This document shows positions 21,531 to 33,942 of a DNA stretch of 64,000 nucleotides, in pieces. This DNA comes from Hypericum androsaemum (Eukaryota; Streptophyta; Magnoliopsida; Malpighiales; Hypericaceae). The position numbers and the translations under genes were made by a program. The stretch covers positions 4,642,707-4,706,706 of the forward strand of contig OZ023182.1 of NCBI GenBank assembly GCA_963995505.1. Direction: 5' to 3'. The notes beneath the pieces are model-generated. The model worked only from the letters and a program-made list of their open reading frames with translations. It had not been told where the DNA came from and made no database searches. The first letter of the stretch is position 1. Each line of letters begins with the position of its first letter.

Positions 21531-22246
21531 AACTTGGACTCGAGTGGGAAGCTCATTTGACCTTCGTAGGCGGGAAGGCAATTCTGGGAATAGGTCCACT
21601 TTGGTTGAGGAGGCCGTTAACTCGAGCTCATTTTGGGATTCACTTTGGGCCTGACGAGATGTCCGTCTTGGGCGATGACGGACTTGAGTCAAGATTTTGC
21701 GTGGGAGATTCGAGAAGGTCAAGACGATCTATATTTTTCTAACTTGAGCCGAGATTCTCAATATTTGGCAAGACTTGGTAAGTTCCTCTTTAGGCCGCGA
21801 TTGCTTGGTCGTCACATTTTGAAAGCTTCCTATTCGAGGACGGGATCTGCTCATTTAAGGAAGACGACTTGTACTGAGCCGAGAGGATCCCGTCATATTA
21901 GGAACAAATAACTTGAAGCAGATCTCTCGGGATTGAGACTTGGAGCCGAAGGTCTTGGAGGCGGTTTAGGATTTTCTATTCTGAAGGCGCGGAGGTTTGG
22001 TCAAGGCACTCTATATAAGAAGGGCTCGGGCGAGAGAACAGACATCCACAATACAACACACAACTATTTTACTTATCATTGTTACTTTTCTTTTCCTTAG
22101 CCCGTAGTCCGTAGTTCATAGCTTAGCCTAACCTAGCATAGTTAGACCGACCTTGGGACGACCAATTAAACTCATTTATTGTTAAAATTGTTTTGGAATT
22201 AGAAAACTGAAAATTTACGAGACAAGATCTATGTCATGTTCTAACA

Positions 22247-24292
22247 TTCAACTTTCAAAAACAGAAAACGGTCCAACTTCTTTATTGCCCTGAACAAGAA
22301 CTGATTATCATTTAAAGGTTCCAACATATGGCGGCATATCCAGACGTTGAATAGGGAGGCAAGAAAAGAATGTGGTCGCTACCTAGAAATTTAGATGGAC
22401 CAAGTGCTCCAGGAAATAAATTTCTCCGTTGAAAATGTAAAAAATTCATACTATCAACTCCAATTTCTAGATAATAAGACCACATAGCAAAGATTGTAAC
22501 AATTAAAACAATTTACAATACTAAAATGTTCTCTTCCCAAGTATGATTTGATATATTTAATAGTTCTGATATTTTACCGTCACAAATTAGTCAAGCAATT
22601 GTCGGAATACTAAATAATTTCATCTAAAAGTAATAATATAAAGTGATCATAGATAATAACATTTTTTTATTCCCCCAATTTTGGCTGAGACAAAGTAATG
22701 TAAATTTAAGCAAAGGATCTCTACTAAATGTTTATCATTGTCTCAATTATTCTTCTTAAATTGAACAAAGTAACAAGTTGTAAATTTATCTATCCAACCA
22801 AAGTCATAGGCACACGACTATGCTAATTTACTTTATTGTCCTCGTGTCAATTTATAAAATTCTAACATATACCCAAAAGCATGCCAACGAACAATTGACC
22901 GGCGACGATGGTGAAATATGGAGACGACCAAGAATTTTGGTATCCAAGCTAAATACGAGCCTTCATCAAATGAACGAGAAAATACCGGACTTGATCATCC
23001 TTCACGATCCAGTCTACCATTTTTAGACATGCAGTAATGCAAACGATGACAAATTTTGGGTCAAGGCATAAGTAGTTCTCCCCGCATGCATGGTTGTTGA
23101 CTCTCACGTTCAATGCTTCCCAAGACGACACCTCCTACCTAGCTACTTAAAGAGAAGCCTTGGCGACATTCCAAGGTTACCAGATAGGTCCAGATCAAAT
23201 GGTATTTGACTCAACGGTATTTGACAAAAATTCAAATTCAAATTTTAGTTATATTTTTGTCTTAAAAAAAATCCTGACAGGTCTAGAAATAAATATTACT
23301 CGTCCAGGAACAAGACAACCTAAACTCTTTGAAGGGAAAAAATGAACAAGACAGCCTTCTTTCCATGTCTTTAATTGGTAATTCTTCCATCAGTTTGGTC
23401 TTACGGAGAACGATCAACTATGGCTGCCTCGTTAGCCTCTCTATTTTGACTCGTTATTCCTCCGCAAGACTAGGATGACCATGGACCAAGACTAGGATGA
23501 ATGGTCATTGAACAAGACGAAGACCATGATAAAAACATGCGGAGATTGACTAGCAAAAGAATACTCTCAGATTTGAAAATACATTAAAAAATTTAGATTC
23601 GATTTAATTCTTACGAATATAAATAATATTATTGGGACTTGGGAGAGCTCGCCCTAAATAGAAACCCGTGATTCTCTAATTTGTGTGGGTACTAAGTAGA
23701 AGTCTCGGGGGTGAAATACTAGTTAACAAAAAATAGAATAGTTGCCGGGTCTTTTAGTATATTAGAGAATTGGGTAAAGTAGGAAACTTGATCGTCATTT
23801 TCTTTGTAAGTGAAAATATAGTAGATATGTTTCTCAAAAAAAAATATAGTAGATAAAAAAGGGATATGCTTCCTGTAGCAAAAGAGACTAATTAAGGTGA
23901 TCATCTAACTGGTTAATGGCGTTTGAAGTATGATTCAAATGTTAAATGTTAGAGGGATGATTTATTAATGTGGCTCAGAATGTTTGAATCTACGTGTCTA
24001 ATAAAAAAAACTCAAGCCTTAAAATATCTGAATTTTAATCTCAAAAAATGCAGAGTTGCAATGGAAACAGAACAAAAGGTCGGACAGAGAATAGAAAGCA
24101 GAAAATCAATAAACTAAAAAAATATAAATAAAGGGAAACACGACCGCATCAGGTAGCCAATGAAGTCGAGGGCTAACACGAGAATAGCCGCATCCGAATA
24201 ACCAAATAATAGGATATTTATTTGCCAGAAACAGAACCCAATATTATAATCGGAGATATCAAAATGGATAAATGAAAGAGAAGACTCACAGA
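22247..24292. other. Intergenic, AT-rich
   Basis: Roughly 2 kb without recognisable genes. Short open frames show no family features. Confidence 0.4.
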
Positions 24293-25245
24293 TAAGGATG
24301 GCAATTAGACCCTTATTCTGAGGGTCTACCCTAATCTAGACCCGAAGGGTTCAAGATCCGTTGACTTTGATCGGGTCTAGACCCTAATCCTGCTCGAATC
24401 CTGATATTTTAAAAGGATAAGGGCATGGATATGGATCTATAGGATCCTGCCCTGATCCTACCCGAATTTTATAAATTAATATTAAAATAATATATATGTA
24501 TATTAATTATTAGATATAATACCAAATTCTCAATTTTTTTAGTAGCTAAATATTCTTTACTAAAACGATAGTTCAAAACAGAGCAAACACAAAAAGAAAG
24601 AAGTGATACAGGGACCCAATATTTACATCAGTTACAAACAACTCCAGCCTCGACCAAAACGTTTCCTCAACCTCAAGAGGTGAAGAAGAGGGATCTATAA
24701 ATTCTTGTAGGCAATCAAGAAATTGAGCAACGATTGATTGTGAATGATCAAGCCATTCGTCCAGAGAATCCACTCTTGAGCATGAAAGAAGACAGAATGC
24801 AGGAGAAGCTCATTACCGCACCTCGCCTTATTAAAACTAATACTGTACGAAGCAGCCACAAGATAATATTCTATGAAGCAGCCATAGGCCCCATGTAATA
24901 GCAGCTAAAATTACGAACCAAATTCTCAATTTTAACTTACCTAACTTCAACTTTTTTTGGATTTGCTTGTTTGGTTTCTTTGTATTGATTTGTTTAATGC
25001 ATGAAAATGTCTCACTGCTATTTAAAAACTATCAAAAGATAATTTAATTTTTAAAAATTAAATATTTTAAAAAAAATTGGACCCGCGGGCCGCCCTGATC
25101 CTGCCCAGTTTTTTCGGACCCAGATCCTGCCCAAATCCTTATTTTTAAAGAGGATAAGGATAAGGATCTGGATCCACCATTTAAAAAGAGGATAAGGATA
25201 TGGATCCGATGGATCCTACCCGGATCCTGCCCATTGCCATCCCTA
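24293..25245. mobile_element. hAT-like non-autonomous element, copy 1, interrupted by a retroposed insert
   Basis: The ends are TAAGGATGGCAAT on the left and the inverted form of TAGGGATGGCAAT on the right. The flanking 8-bp duplications are CTCACAGA (24285-24292) and CTGACAGA (25246-25253), 7 of 8 identical. Subterminal regions are rich in GGATCCTGCCC and GGATAAGG motifs. A related copy lies at about 53500-54025 in the opposite orientation. The interior carries a 379-bp insertion, listed separately. Confidence 0.85.
24538..24916 (-). mobile_element. 379-bp retroposed insertion with 17-bp target duplication
   Basis: It is bounded by exact 17-bp direct repeats ACCAAATTCTCAATTTT (24521-24537 and 24917-24933). 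The left border merges with a run of T, the 3' poly(A) of a minus-strand insert. This signature fits target-primed reverse transcription (truncated LINE, SINE or processed transcript). A short minus-strand frame inside (24773-24573) begins MDSLDEWLDHSQSIV and was not recognised. Confidence 0.75.
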
Positions 25246-25324
25246 CTGACAGAGAGGAGAGAATAAGAGACAGAGGAGAGAGAAAAATATTTTATTTTAT
25301 TTTTTGGATGGAATTTAAAATTTA

Positions 25325-26800
25325 GCTTGATTGACTTAAATCTCGAGTCTTTATATGACATTGAACTTTTTTCTCATCTCACCAACCGAAAAAGACATAG
25401 AATTCTTTGGTAAGAAGATTTGTTATCATCTTACCAACTATGCCAAGGTTTGTACAAATATTTTTTTCCTCATCAGATAATCAGGATAACGATATTTGTA
25501 CAGTCCAGTCGCGGCCATTCTGATGGAAGAAAACCAGAGCTTCCACCAATCCCCTTCCTTCCGCTCTTTTCACCACCACCCTGGAATTCCATTTTCACCC
25601 ATCAGTTAAAAAATAGTAAAAAACAAATTTCTCCTCCGGACAAGCGCGCTCTCTCTCTCCCCGGACCAATCAAACAGAAGCAAGTGCACGTACTTTTTCA
25701 TTTTTCTCTCGTATATTTTTAGTCATTCCCTCTAAATGGCGTGGTTTCCCTCATGTACTTCAATTGATCAGTTTCTGATGATACTTTTCGGGAGTGGATT
25801 TGATCCTGGAATGCTAAATCCAACCGGGGCTGTCCTGTACGATCCAATGGTTTACTTAGTTATGATTCAACGGTCTACCCAGTTATGATTTAATAGTCTA
25901 CTTAGTTATGATTCAATGGTCTGTTTTATCCCGTCCCGGATAAATCGGGACTGTCCCAGTTACTCAGTTACAATTCAATAGTTTACTCAGTTACGATTCA
26001 ATAGTTTACCCAATTACGATTCAATGGTTGTGGATGTTTTTCATTTTACCCCCTGGATTGACTTAAATCTCAAATCTTTATATGACATTGAACTTTTTTC
26101 TCATCCCAAAGATAATTTTTTTTATTTTTGCAAGGGGTGAGAATTCACCAACCGAAAAAGACATAGAATTCTTTGGTAAGAAGATTCGTTATCATCTTAC
26201 CAACAATGCCAAGGTTTGTACAAATATTTTTTTCTCATCAGATAATCAGGATAACGATATTTGTACAATCCAGCCGCGGCCATTTTGATGGAGGAAAACC
26301 AGAGCTTCCACCAATCATCTTCCTTCCACTCTCTTCACCACCACCCTGCAGTTCCATTTTCACCCATCACTGAAAAAATAGTAAAAAATAGATTTCTCCT
26401 CCGGACAAACGCACTCTCTCTCTCCCCGGACCAATCAAACAGAAGCAAGTGCACGTACTTTTTCATTTTTCTCTCGTATATTTTTAGTCATTCCCTCTAA
26501 ATGGCGTGGTTTCCCTCATGTACTTCAATTGATCAGTTTCAGATGATACTTTTCGGGAGTGGATTTGATCCTGGAAGGCTAAATCCAACCAGGACTGTCC
26601 TGTACGATCCAATAGTTTACTTAGTTATGATTCAACGGTCTACCCAGTTATGATTTAATAGTCTACCTAGTTATGATTCAATGGTCTGTTTCATCCCGTC
26701 CCGGATAAATCGGGACCGTCCCAGTTACTCAGTTACAATTCAATGGTTTACTCAGTTACGATTCAATAGTTTACCCAATTACGATTCAATAGTTTACCCA
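25325..26800 (+). repeat. Tandem duplication of a unit of about 730 bp
   Basis: Unit 1 (about 25325-26055) and unit 2 (about 26056-26800) are highly similar over nearly their full length. The offset is 727 bp at the start and 766 bp further in, owing to a 39-bp extra piece in unit 2 (about 26107-26146). Each unit ends in a cluster of short 23-24 bp repeats such as GTTTACTCAGTTACGATTCA. No coding sequence is supported. Confidence 0.88.
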
Positions 26801-27428
26801 ATTATTAATTGTAATAATCATATACCACTAATTGTAATAAATGGTAACTATATTAATATTTATTTGTGTCTTTTCGAATGTTAATTAGTTAATTAGTTCT
26901 TAATTAATAATATTAATTGTAATAATCATATACCATTAAATGTAATAAATAGTAATAATATTAATATTAGTGAATCCATATTTATATATTATATAATTTA
27001 TTTTAAAGGTGTAGTCAACAACTTCTTGTAGCTCAGTTGATTAAAGCACCCTTTTTAATAAGTGGGAGGTCTTGAGTTCGAATCAGAACAAAAGCATAAT
27101 ATTTTTGTTTGATGTTTTTTGGCTAAAACTAAAATCGCACAATTTTGTGCATTTTTTGGCTTCCTTGGCTCACCTTTAGCCGGCTCAACTTGGCTTCTAT
27201 TAGCTGCCTCCAACTAAAACCGCACAAAATTGTGCAGTTTTTTGCAAAACGAAACCGCAATATTTTGTCCGGTTTCTAACCAACCCCAGACAGAGGATAC
27301 TTTAACTGACAACTCCATTCTCGGAATTGTCAAAATTTTTGGCACCACTGCAGAAAATTAACCGGGAGTCGAACCGCCTGCTCACGGACGTGATGTGACG
27401 GGTCATAATCAAACTGCCCAAAAATAAT
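26801..27428. other. AT-rich spacer
   Basis: It contains a short palindromic AT-rich tract and a tRNA-like sequence (listed separately). The next transposon's target duplication marks the right end. Confidence 0.4.
27022..27090 (+). repeat. Degenerate tRNA-like sequence / SINE head
   Basis: A box-A-like TGTAGCTCAGTTG (27028-27040) and a box-B-like GAGTTCGAATC (27074-27084) are spaced as in tRNA genes. The T-arm and acceptor stems do not pair, so a functional tRNA is unlikely. A tRNA-derived SINE or pseudo-tRNA fits better. Confidence 0.5.
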
Positions 27429-28315
27429 AGAAAAATTACTCTCAGATCCTCTGGTGTTTGGTATATTCGGTGCTCGCCCCTCGTATTCTGGTAATGATTG
27501 AAAATTCCCAATAGTTTGGCAAAATTATACTATGGGGCCTCTGAAACTAGAATCGGAGATTTTCTTAGACGAAAGTCCACATGAAATGACACAAATGCCT
27601 CCCTCTTAAAAACAAAATATTTCTCCCTCCTTCCTCCCACTTCATCTTCTTCCTCCAACCTTCGACCAAAACAACTCAAACCTAAATCATCTTAATGATA
27701 ATCAAAACTAATTAGATAATCAAAATTTGAGAACCCTGATTTCACAAAATACCACTGTCATCTCCGACTCCCTCCACAAGGCCTCCGCCAAGGTTGTCGA
27801 TGTCCTCACCACAATGGTCGTCCCCGTACATCAGGTGGTACTCCCACGTCTGGGGAACCGCCATCCTTGCCGACCTCTCCTTCTTCACCTTCGGATGGGT
27901 CATTAAGGGCTCCATGTAAGTTACTTTTAGTGTTTACTTGGTGTTTTGAGTTTAGAAGTGTCGGTGAATTGGGAGTTTTAGGTTTAGCTCTATTTGTTGC
28001 AAATTGTTGAGATTAAGCGTGGCAGATATGTAACTTTTTGTGTTTGTTTGTTACTGGAGTGGAGTTTTGGATTATTGAGAGTTTTTTTTAATTTGGTGTT
28101 CATATTTTTGATGTTTAAAGGTTGAAGAAGATTTTTTTTGTAAGGGTGTTTGTGTTATTTCATGTGGGCATTCGTCGGAGGAAAATTCTGATTTCGACTT
28201 CAGGGGCCCCAGGGTATAATTTTGACAAACTATGTAAAATTTTTAATCGATTAACATAATACAGGGGGCGAGCACCGAAGATACCAAATACCAGGAACCT
28301 GAGAATAATTTTTTC
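27429..28315. mobile_element. Mutator-like element carrying a possible captured exon
   Basis: Inverted arms of about 180 bp (27429 to about 27605 and about 28135-28315) are flanked by perfect 9-bp duplications AAAAATAAT (27420-27428 and 28316-28324). The interior holds a GC-rich, coding-like block (about 27750-27918). It reads in one frame through YIRWYSHVWGTAILADLSFF and TFGWVIKGSM and ends at a donor-like GTAAGT. This looks like an exon and the start of its intron taken from a host gene. The parent gene was not recognised. Confidence 0.85.
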
Positions 28316-28749
28316 AAAAATAATTCAACCCCTCACAACTTCCACTATTTTCCACTTTGAGGGTAGCTCGGATTATGGGTAATCATCAATCAAATTCGAA
28401 CGAATTTAAATTATATTTTTTCAAATTTGAATTTGAATTTAATTCTTTCAATGACGAATTCTTATGCAAATTATAAAATGTTGAATTCAAAATTGTTATT
28501 TTTATTCAATTTGTTTAACTTATTTTGAATTTTGTTTGAATTTTTTAAATAGCTAATTGTCAATAGATTGATTAGTAAATTGTGTAAATTTTAAGGAATG
28601 AAACGAGGTATTTATAATGTTTGAGTAAATTTTGATTTTATTAAAAAATAAAAATACCTGCTTTGTAAAGCCTACCGTGCCTGATGCCACCTGACGCGAG
28701 TGAAGCCAGCCTAACGAGGTAGAACAATCTGACAAAACTACACCAAAAA

Positions 28750-29042
28750 AAGGGGTTGGATTGGATCCGGTATAGGCTCATTCCGAACTGTTTGGACTGA
28801 AGGAAACGCATGGGCTTTTTTGAAAAAAGTTAAAATTTGGGGACAAAAATGAAAAAAGTTTGTGCGCGGTAGGGGATCACCAACATGCCGTTATCGATAA
28901 CTAGGCATGCCATTGTCGTAGCACGCGGGCCATTATCAATAACTGGGCTTATCAGTGTCGTAACTGTGGCATGTCATTATCGATCCTTCAGTCCAAACAG
29001 TTCGGAATCGCTCATTCACTCCGGACCCAATCTACTCCAAAA
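28750..29042. mobile_element. MITE-like element with inverted ends of about 55 bp
   Basis: The left end (about 28753-28806) and right end (about 28983-29040) are inverted copies sharing CCGAACTGTTTGGACTGAAGG. The middle repeats motifs around GTTATCGATAAC. The superfamily is unclear because no target duplication was found. Confidence 0.65.
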
Positions 29043-29499
29043 AACAAGGAGAGACCGACAAGACTAGACAGGAATTTTAAAATTTCAATTTCTCCCCGTT
29101 TACCTATTCTTTCCAAATTTGGTTATATTTATTTTCTATTTTATCCATAGTTTGTCGTATCAAGCAGCAAACAGAACGTCCTTTGATTGGGCGGTTGATT
29201 CGGCCAATTGACAAAACTGGAAATATCTGGAATCAGATTTGATTTGTCAAAGGCCGAATTCTAACTAATTTAATAGTAAATTTTAATCAAATTTTTGTTG
29301 AATTGAATGAATCTATGAATAGCCGGATGCAAAATTAAAGGCCGAGAGTCGTGCCACGTAAGCAGCTCTTTAAGACTCCCAATCAAAAGCATGATGACAC
29401 GTGGACATCACACTAAGTTGGTGTTGGATGTGAAATCCAGGTTGGTTTTCTCTCCCTTCCAACCAAAAAAAAAAAGTGGTAGTTCTCTCTCCAGATAAA

Positions 29500-30614
29500 A
29501 ATATCTAGATATTTTTTCTTGGAGCCTCCCATCCTTTCCGCCCTCCACCCTCGGCCTCCTCTGTCCCCTTCTACGGTGAGGGCTTCGGCGCCGCTGATCG
29601 GTCCATCCTCAGCCGTCCTCCATCTGCCTGTCTGTCCTCCCGCCGGCCCGTCCTCCGTCTCCCATCCACAAGCTCACCGACCTATCATCCGTCCTCCGTT
29701 CCGCCGGTCTGCCTGCCCTCCGTCCGTCCTCTGTCAGCCCGCCCTCAAGCTCGCCGACCCCTCTCGGAGCAGGCACATCCCGCCATCAAGCTTGCCGGGT
29801 CTTGCCTAGGTCAGCGGCCCCACCTTCCAGTTTCAGGTTGCCGTTTTTCCGTCCCGGGGATCCTCTTCTCTTTGTCGCGTCCTCGTCTTACCGGAGCTCT
29901 GCTCGCGGGCCCCTGTTCAGGTTGTCAGAGCTCTGCGCGCCGGCCCCCAATTGCTGGTCTCTCACCTGTCGCAGCCCTCCGGGCCGGTTCTCCTCTCTGA
30001 CGCTTCGGGGGAGGTACTCGGTGCTCTCCGGGGGGGCTGGTCGTCGTCGATCTCCCCCCCGGCTAGCCTGCCTTTTTAGCTTTTTGATCAGCTGTGCTTG
30101 TGTTTATGTAGCTGATTCTTGTGTTTTTATGTTTCTGTTTTTCGTTGTTTATCTTGTGCTTGTTATTTTTTCTCCCGAGCCACGGTTGTTTGGTGGCTGC
30201 GTCGGGTTCTCGCTTTTTTATTACTGCTTTTGTTTTTGCTTGGATCGGCTTTCGGCTGATCTGAGATCCTTTCGGATCTCGTTGCCTGTTTGATGGTTGC
30301 AGGTGGAGAACCTTGTCTCGGTCGATTTACGTCGACCTTGGCTCTCATCTGAGTGTATCTTGTATGCATTCAGATGCCCTCTTGACGATGTCTTGAGGTT
30401 ATTGGCCGAAGCTTGCTTCGGCAGAAATCCGCCCCGATCGTTGGCCTTTGTGCTTTTTCGATCGTCCATCGCTGTCCCCCCTGTGCCATCTTGTTGTCAT
30501 CGGACTTGCTATCGTTATCTGCTTGGATTTGTTATCTGCTGTCTGTACTTTTGTTTATTGTTCTGTAACTCGTCTTTTATATAGGCTTCGCGCCACTTTT
30601 TTCCCTAAAAAAAA
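29500..30614 (+). mobile_element. Possible non-LTR retroelement with GC/pyrimidine-rich leader and poly(A)
   Basis: A strongly C/T-rich stretch (29519-30075) is followed by a T-rich part, a TTTATATAGGCTTCGCGCC segment, and a run of eight A (30607-30614). The tail layout resembles plant LINE 3' ends, like the one at 9556-9609. No reverse transcriptase is present, and a target duplication could not be confirmed. Frames in this region are compositionally biased and I do not call them genes. Confidence 0.35.
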
Positions 30615-30937
30615 GTTCTTGTTATTATCCTCAGTCCTTTCCACCGCCAGAAACGAAAAGCCTGCATCTTTTTCAGCAACGTCACACATGTTTCTACCAG
30701 GAAACATGGGCATAGATTCAGTGAGGACAAAGGGTAGTCCCCACCCATAAAGACTAAAGAGAGTGAAGGAATAATTTGGGCAATAAAATTATATTGAGGA
30801 GTAATATTAAAATATTAACAAAAGCAAAGGAGAGAAGAATAATTAATCAATTTTTCTAAACTCAAAACCCTACTATTGGTTGACTTTTCACATTCTTTTT
30901 TCTTTCAAAATTCAAAATTATCCACTCAAAAAAATCG
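30615..30937. other. AT-rich spacer
   Basis: No gene or repeat structure was recognised. Confidence 0.35.
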
Positions 30938-31358
30938 ATTGTCTTCAAAATACGACCTGGAGTCGATCCAAATTTTGGGTCGTACTCTAGGTCAACCAGT
31001 CTGACCAGTCAGACTATCGGTCTGACCAACTTTTTAATTTGAAAAATAAATATATTTATATATAATCAAGGTATAATTGTACATGTAATCGCATACATAC
31101 CTAAAAAATATTACATTTTTCATCAAAAATATTAGAATATAACCAATAGGAATATTAGACCGGGTCGGACCGGATATGTACTTTTTTATTTAAAAAAATT
31201 GGGTGAACCACCCCGGGTTGGTCAAATTTTTTGTCTGACTATTTAGTCTGACCAAATTTAGTTCGGTTCGCAAGGTAACTATTTTTTGGTCAAAACCCGA
31301 TATGTCTTTACACTCGTACCCTGGTCCGACCGATCGGACCGCGTATTTTAAAATCCAG
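30938..31358. repeat. GGTCCGACC-rich dispersed element
   Basis: The ends resemble each other in inverted form (CTTCAAAATACGACC against GACCGCGTATTTTAAAA). The interior has clustered GGTCTGACC/GGTCGGACC motifs around an AT-rich core. It belongs with the similar stretches at 9800, 33387 and 50588. Confidence 0.5.
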
Positions 31359-31369
31359 AGGACGACGAC

Positions 31370-32040
31370 ACACAAACCACTATTTATAAACATGCTAACT
31401 ACTATACCAATATCACTACACATGCAAACCAATATCACTACATATAAAAACCAATATAACTATATATAAAAACCACTATCGCTACACATGCAAACCAATA
31501 TCACTACATACGAAAACCAATATTTCAACATTCGAAAACCAATATTCCTAAACATGCAAACCAATATCGCTACATATGAAAACTACTATCGCTACACATG
31601 CAAACCAATATCCCAACATACGAAAACCAATATCCCAACATCCACAAATCAATATACGAAAATCAATATCCGAAAACTAATATATGAAAACTACTATATA
31701 CGAAACAACGCGCAAACCATTATCACTCAACATAGAAACTAGCGTCAATTAACATGCTAACCAGTACCAGTGAACATGCGAACCACTATCACCACAAGCG
31801 CAAACCACTATCACCACAAGCGCAAACCACTATCAGTAAACATGCTAACAGCTATAAGTAAACATGTGAACCAATATCATTAAATATAAAAACCAATATC
31901 ATTACATTTGTAAATTAGTATCATTAAATATGAAAGCCAATGTCATTACATCTGAAAATCAGTATCACTACATCTGAAAACCACTATCATTACATCTGAA
32001 AATCAGTATCAGTATACAAATATACCAATATAAAAAATAC
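31370..32040 (+). repeat. Minisatellite with a unit of about 20-21 bp
   Basis: Roughly thirty degenerate head-to-tail copies of a unit close to AACCAATATCACTACATATG. Variants substitute ACTATCGC or CATGCAA. Long frames through it arise because the unit lacks stops in some phases. Confidence 0.88.
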
Positions 32041-33386
32041 ATTTGTACAAATACAAAAATATCATGGTGGTAAACATGATGTTCATGGCGCGGACGGAGC
32101 CGAAGAGGTAGCAGAAGAGGCCGTCTGTGGCGGCGTCGAGAACATTGGTGCGAACAGAGCCGGACAGATTATGGCGAAGTCAAGCTACATGGAAAAGACG
32201 ATGTAGGTGGAGAAGAGAAGGTAGGTTTTGTCGATAGCGTACCAAAAAAAGAAGAGAAAGACGAAGAGAAGAAGAGTGGCGGGAGGGGGTACCTGGAAGC
32301 GGGCGAGATCGGCGTTAAACTTCTTCCCATTGAAGGTGGTTCCGACGAACAAGAATGAGAAGAGAGGCGAAGGGGAGAAGGGGTTGGGTTTAGGGAGAGA
32401 GAGAGAGAGAGAGAGAGAGAGGAAGTGACCAGGAAAGAGAGGGGAAGAGGAAGAGACTAGGAAAGAGAGAAAAAAATGAAAAAAAGTGGGTGGCGGAATT
32501 AATGTATCCTTCGTGTGATATTAACCATCGTGGGTGGCAGAATCTTAGTTGGCACTTTTTGGAATATATGGTCAAATATACTCTTCATGTGATATTAACC
32601 ATCAGATCAATTTTTTAATTAAAAAACGGATCCAAATGCCCTGAATGAGTCCCTCCGAAAGGACAACTTTTTAGTAGTCCCCACTCAATCCAAATTCGGA
32701 AAGATACATCTCCCCTTCAAAAACTATTAAAATAACCTTTTAAAAAACTATTAACACATAATATTAAAGAAACGTAGGAAATCAATTCTTTCTATTTTAA
32801 TCCTTTGGGAAATGAATGAAGAAATTGTCGGGCAGCCTCACGTTTTCAGTGTACAAACTGTTTTCCACCAAAAGAAATGTACAAATTGTTTCCCGGGCTG
32901 CTTTTTCTAACCGGAATATTTTCACATTTTTAACTCACCTGTTATAGTACACAATTAATATAAATTCGCTATTCGATAATTACACGTATTGACTTATATC
33001 ATACATGGAACAACATTGGAATATTTTTGGTCTATCGTGAAACATCGGCGACATAAAAGGTGTAATGATCCTAATTAAAGGATCAAGATTGATTAGGGTT
33101 TCAAGTACAAAGAAAGAAGGGAAAGGGAGAAAGATAGAAAAGGAAAGTAATGTTTCCTTTTAAAATTGATTTACAAATCTCAAGATGATTTTTTGTTTCT
33201 TCTATGATGCTATTTATACCTAATATGACCAATTACATAATGGTCCTGCATCAATTCATATATTTTATTGTAGTACATGTATGTTACAAAAGGATCTCAA
33301 TGTGGTAAATGTAACATTAAACATTTGTTATTTATTATTCACTGAATTGATATTTAAGGACGGGTCCTGAGATGAATACATACAGT
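32041..33386. other. Repeat-poor spacer with a GA microsatellite
   Basis: The block 32080-32390 is GC-richer and looks gene-derived but has no recognisable frame. A pure GA tract (32395-32421) follows. The rest is AT-rich. Confidence 0.4.
32395..32421 (+). repeat. GA microsatellite
   Basis: About thirteen uninterrupted GA dinucleotides. Confidence 0.9.
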
Positions 33387-33863
33387 CATTGTTTTCGAAT
33401 ATGCAGTCCGACCAGTGGTCTGATTGGTTGGACCATAAATTGAAGCCTTGGACAGGTCAGAAAACCATGTACGTATGTTTACCTAACAAATCAGATAATT
33501 GTTGGTCAGATCGGGTGGTTGGCTCAGATTTTTGACCCAGAAAAATTTGGTTCGTCAGGTTTGACCAAAAATTTAACCCAAAAATTCAGAATTCACCCAA
33601 CCCAACCCAAAAATTTTAAAAAAAATCAGATTACATACTTAATTTTTTCAAATCAACACAAAATAAACTAAATTAACAAAGATAAATTATACTAAATATA
33701 AAATAAATTGACCAAGATATCGAGAATATTAATTTTTAAAGCTATTATTTACTATATATATATATAAACTCCAATCAAACTAATGGTCAGACTGGTCGAA
33801 CCAGTTGACCCAAAGATCGGACCAACATCTGGATCGCTCTCCTGGTTATTTTTTAAAACAATG
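33387..33863. mobile_element. GGTCCGACC-family element with short TIRs
   Basis: It begins CATTGTTTT and ends with its inverse, AAAACAATG. Flanking octamers CATACAGT and CATTCAGC match at 6 of 8 positions, compatible with an old hAT-type insertion. Subterminal GGTCTGATTGGTTGGACC-type motifs link it to the family at 30938 and 50588. Confidence 0.5.
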
Positions 33864-33942
33864 CATTCAGCCCCTCTCGTTCTATTTTCTCCTCCAAAGG
33901 GTAAGGTCACTTTCCGTAATTAGTGGGGGTTGTAGGGCGAAG

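Larger units (their letters stand above)
20877..22246 (+). mobile_element. Probable solo LTR with internal minisatellites
   Basis: The segment starts TGTTGGAGCA and ends TTCTAACA, giving the short inverted ends usual for LTRs. A TATATAAG box (22013-22020) and a pyrimidine-rich leader follow the repeats, as in a U3-R arrangement. A long GC-rich tandem-repeat region lies where U3 would be. No second LTR, primer-binding site or matching 5-bp flanks were found (GGAAG on the left, TTCAA on the right). The LTR call therefore rests on the ends and promoter layout only. Confidence 0.5.

Noticed and set aside
20877..22246. Complete LTR retrotransposon
   Set aside because: Only one LTR-like segment is seen, with no primer-binding site, no second copy and unequal 5-bp flanks.
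27022..27090. Functional tRNA gene
   Set aside because: Box A and box B are present, but the T-arm and acceptor stem do not pair.
29519..30584. Overlapping plus-strand frames of 95-163 codons
   Set aside because: They are Pro/Ser- or Phe/Leu-dominated because the DNA is C/T- then T-rich. No conserved motif or splice structure is present, and the region ends in a poly(A)-like tail.
31370..32040. CRISPR-like array
   Set aside because: The units are degenerate, contiguous and without unique spacers, and the host is a plant. It is a minisatellite.
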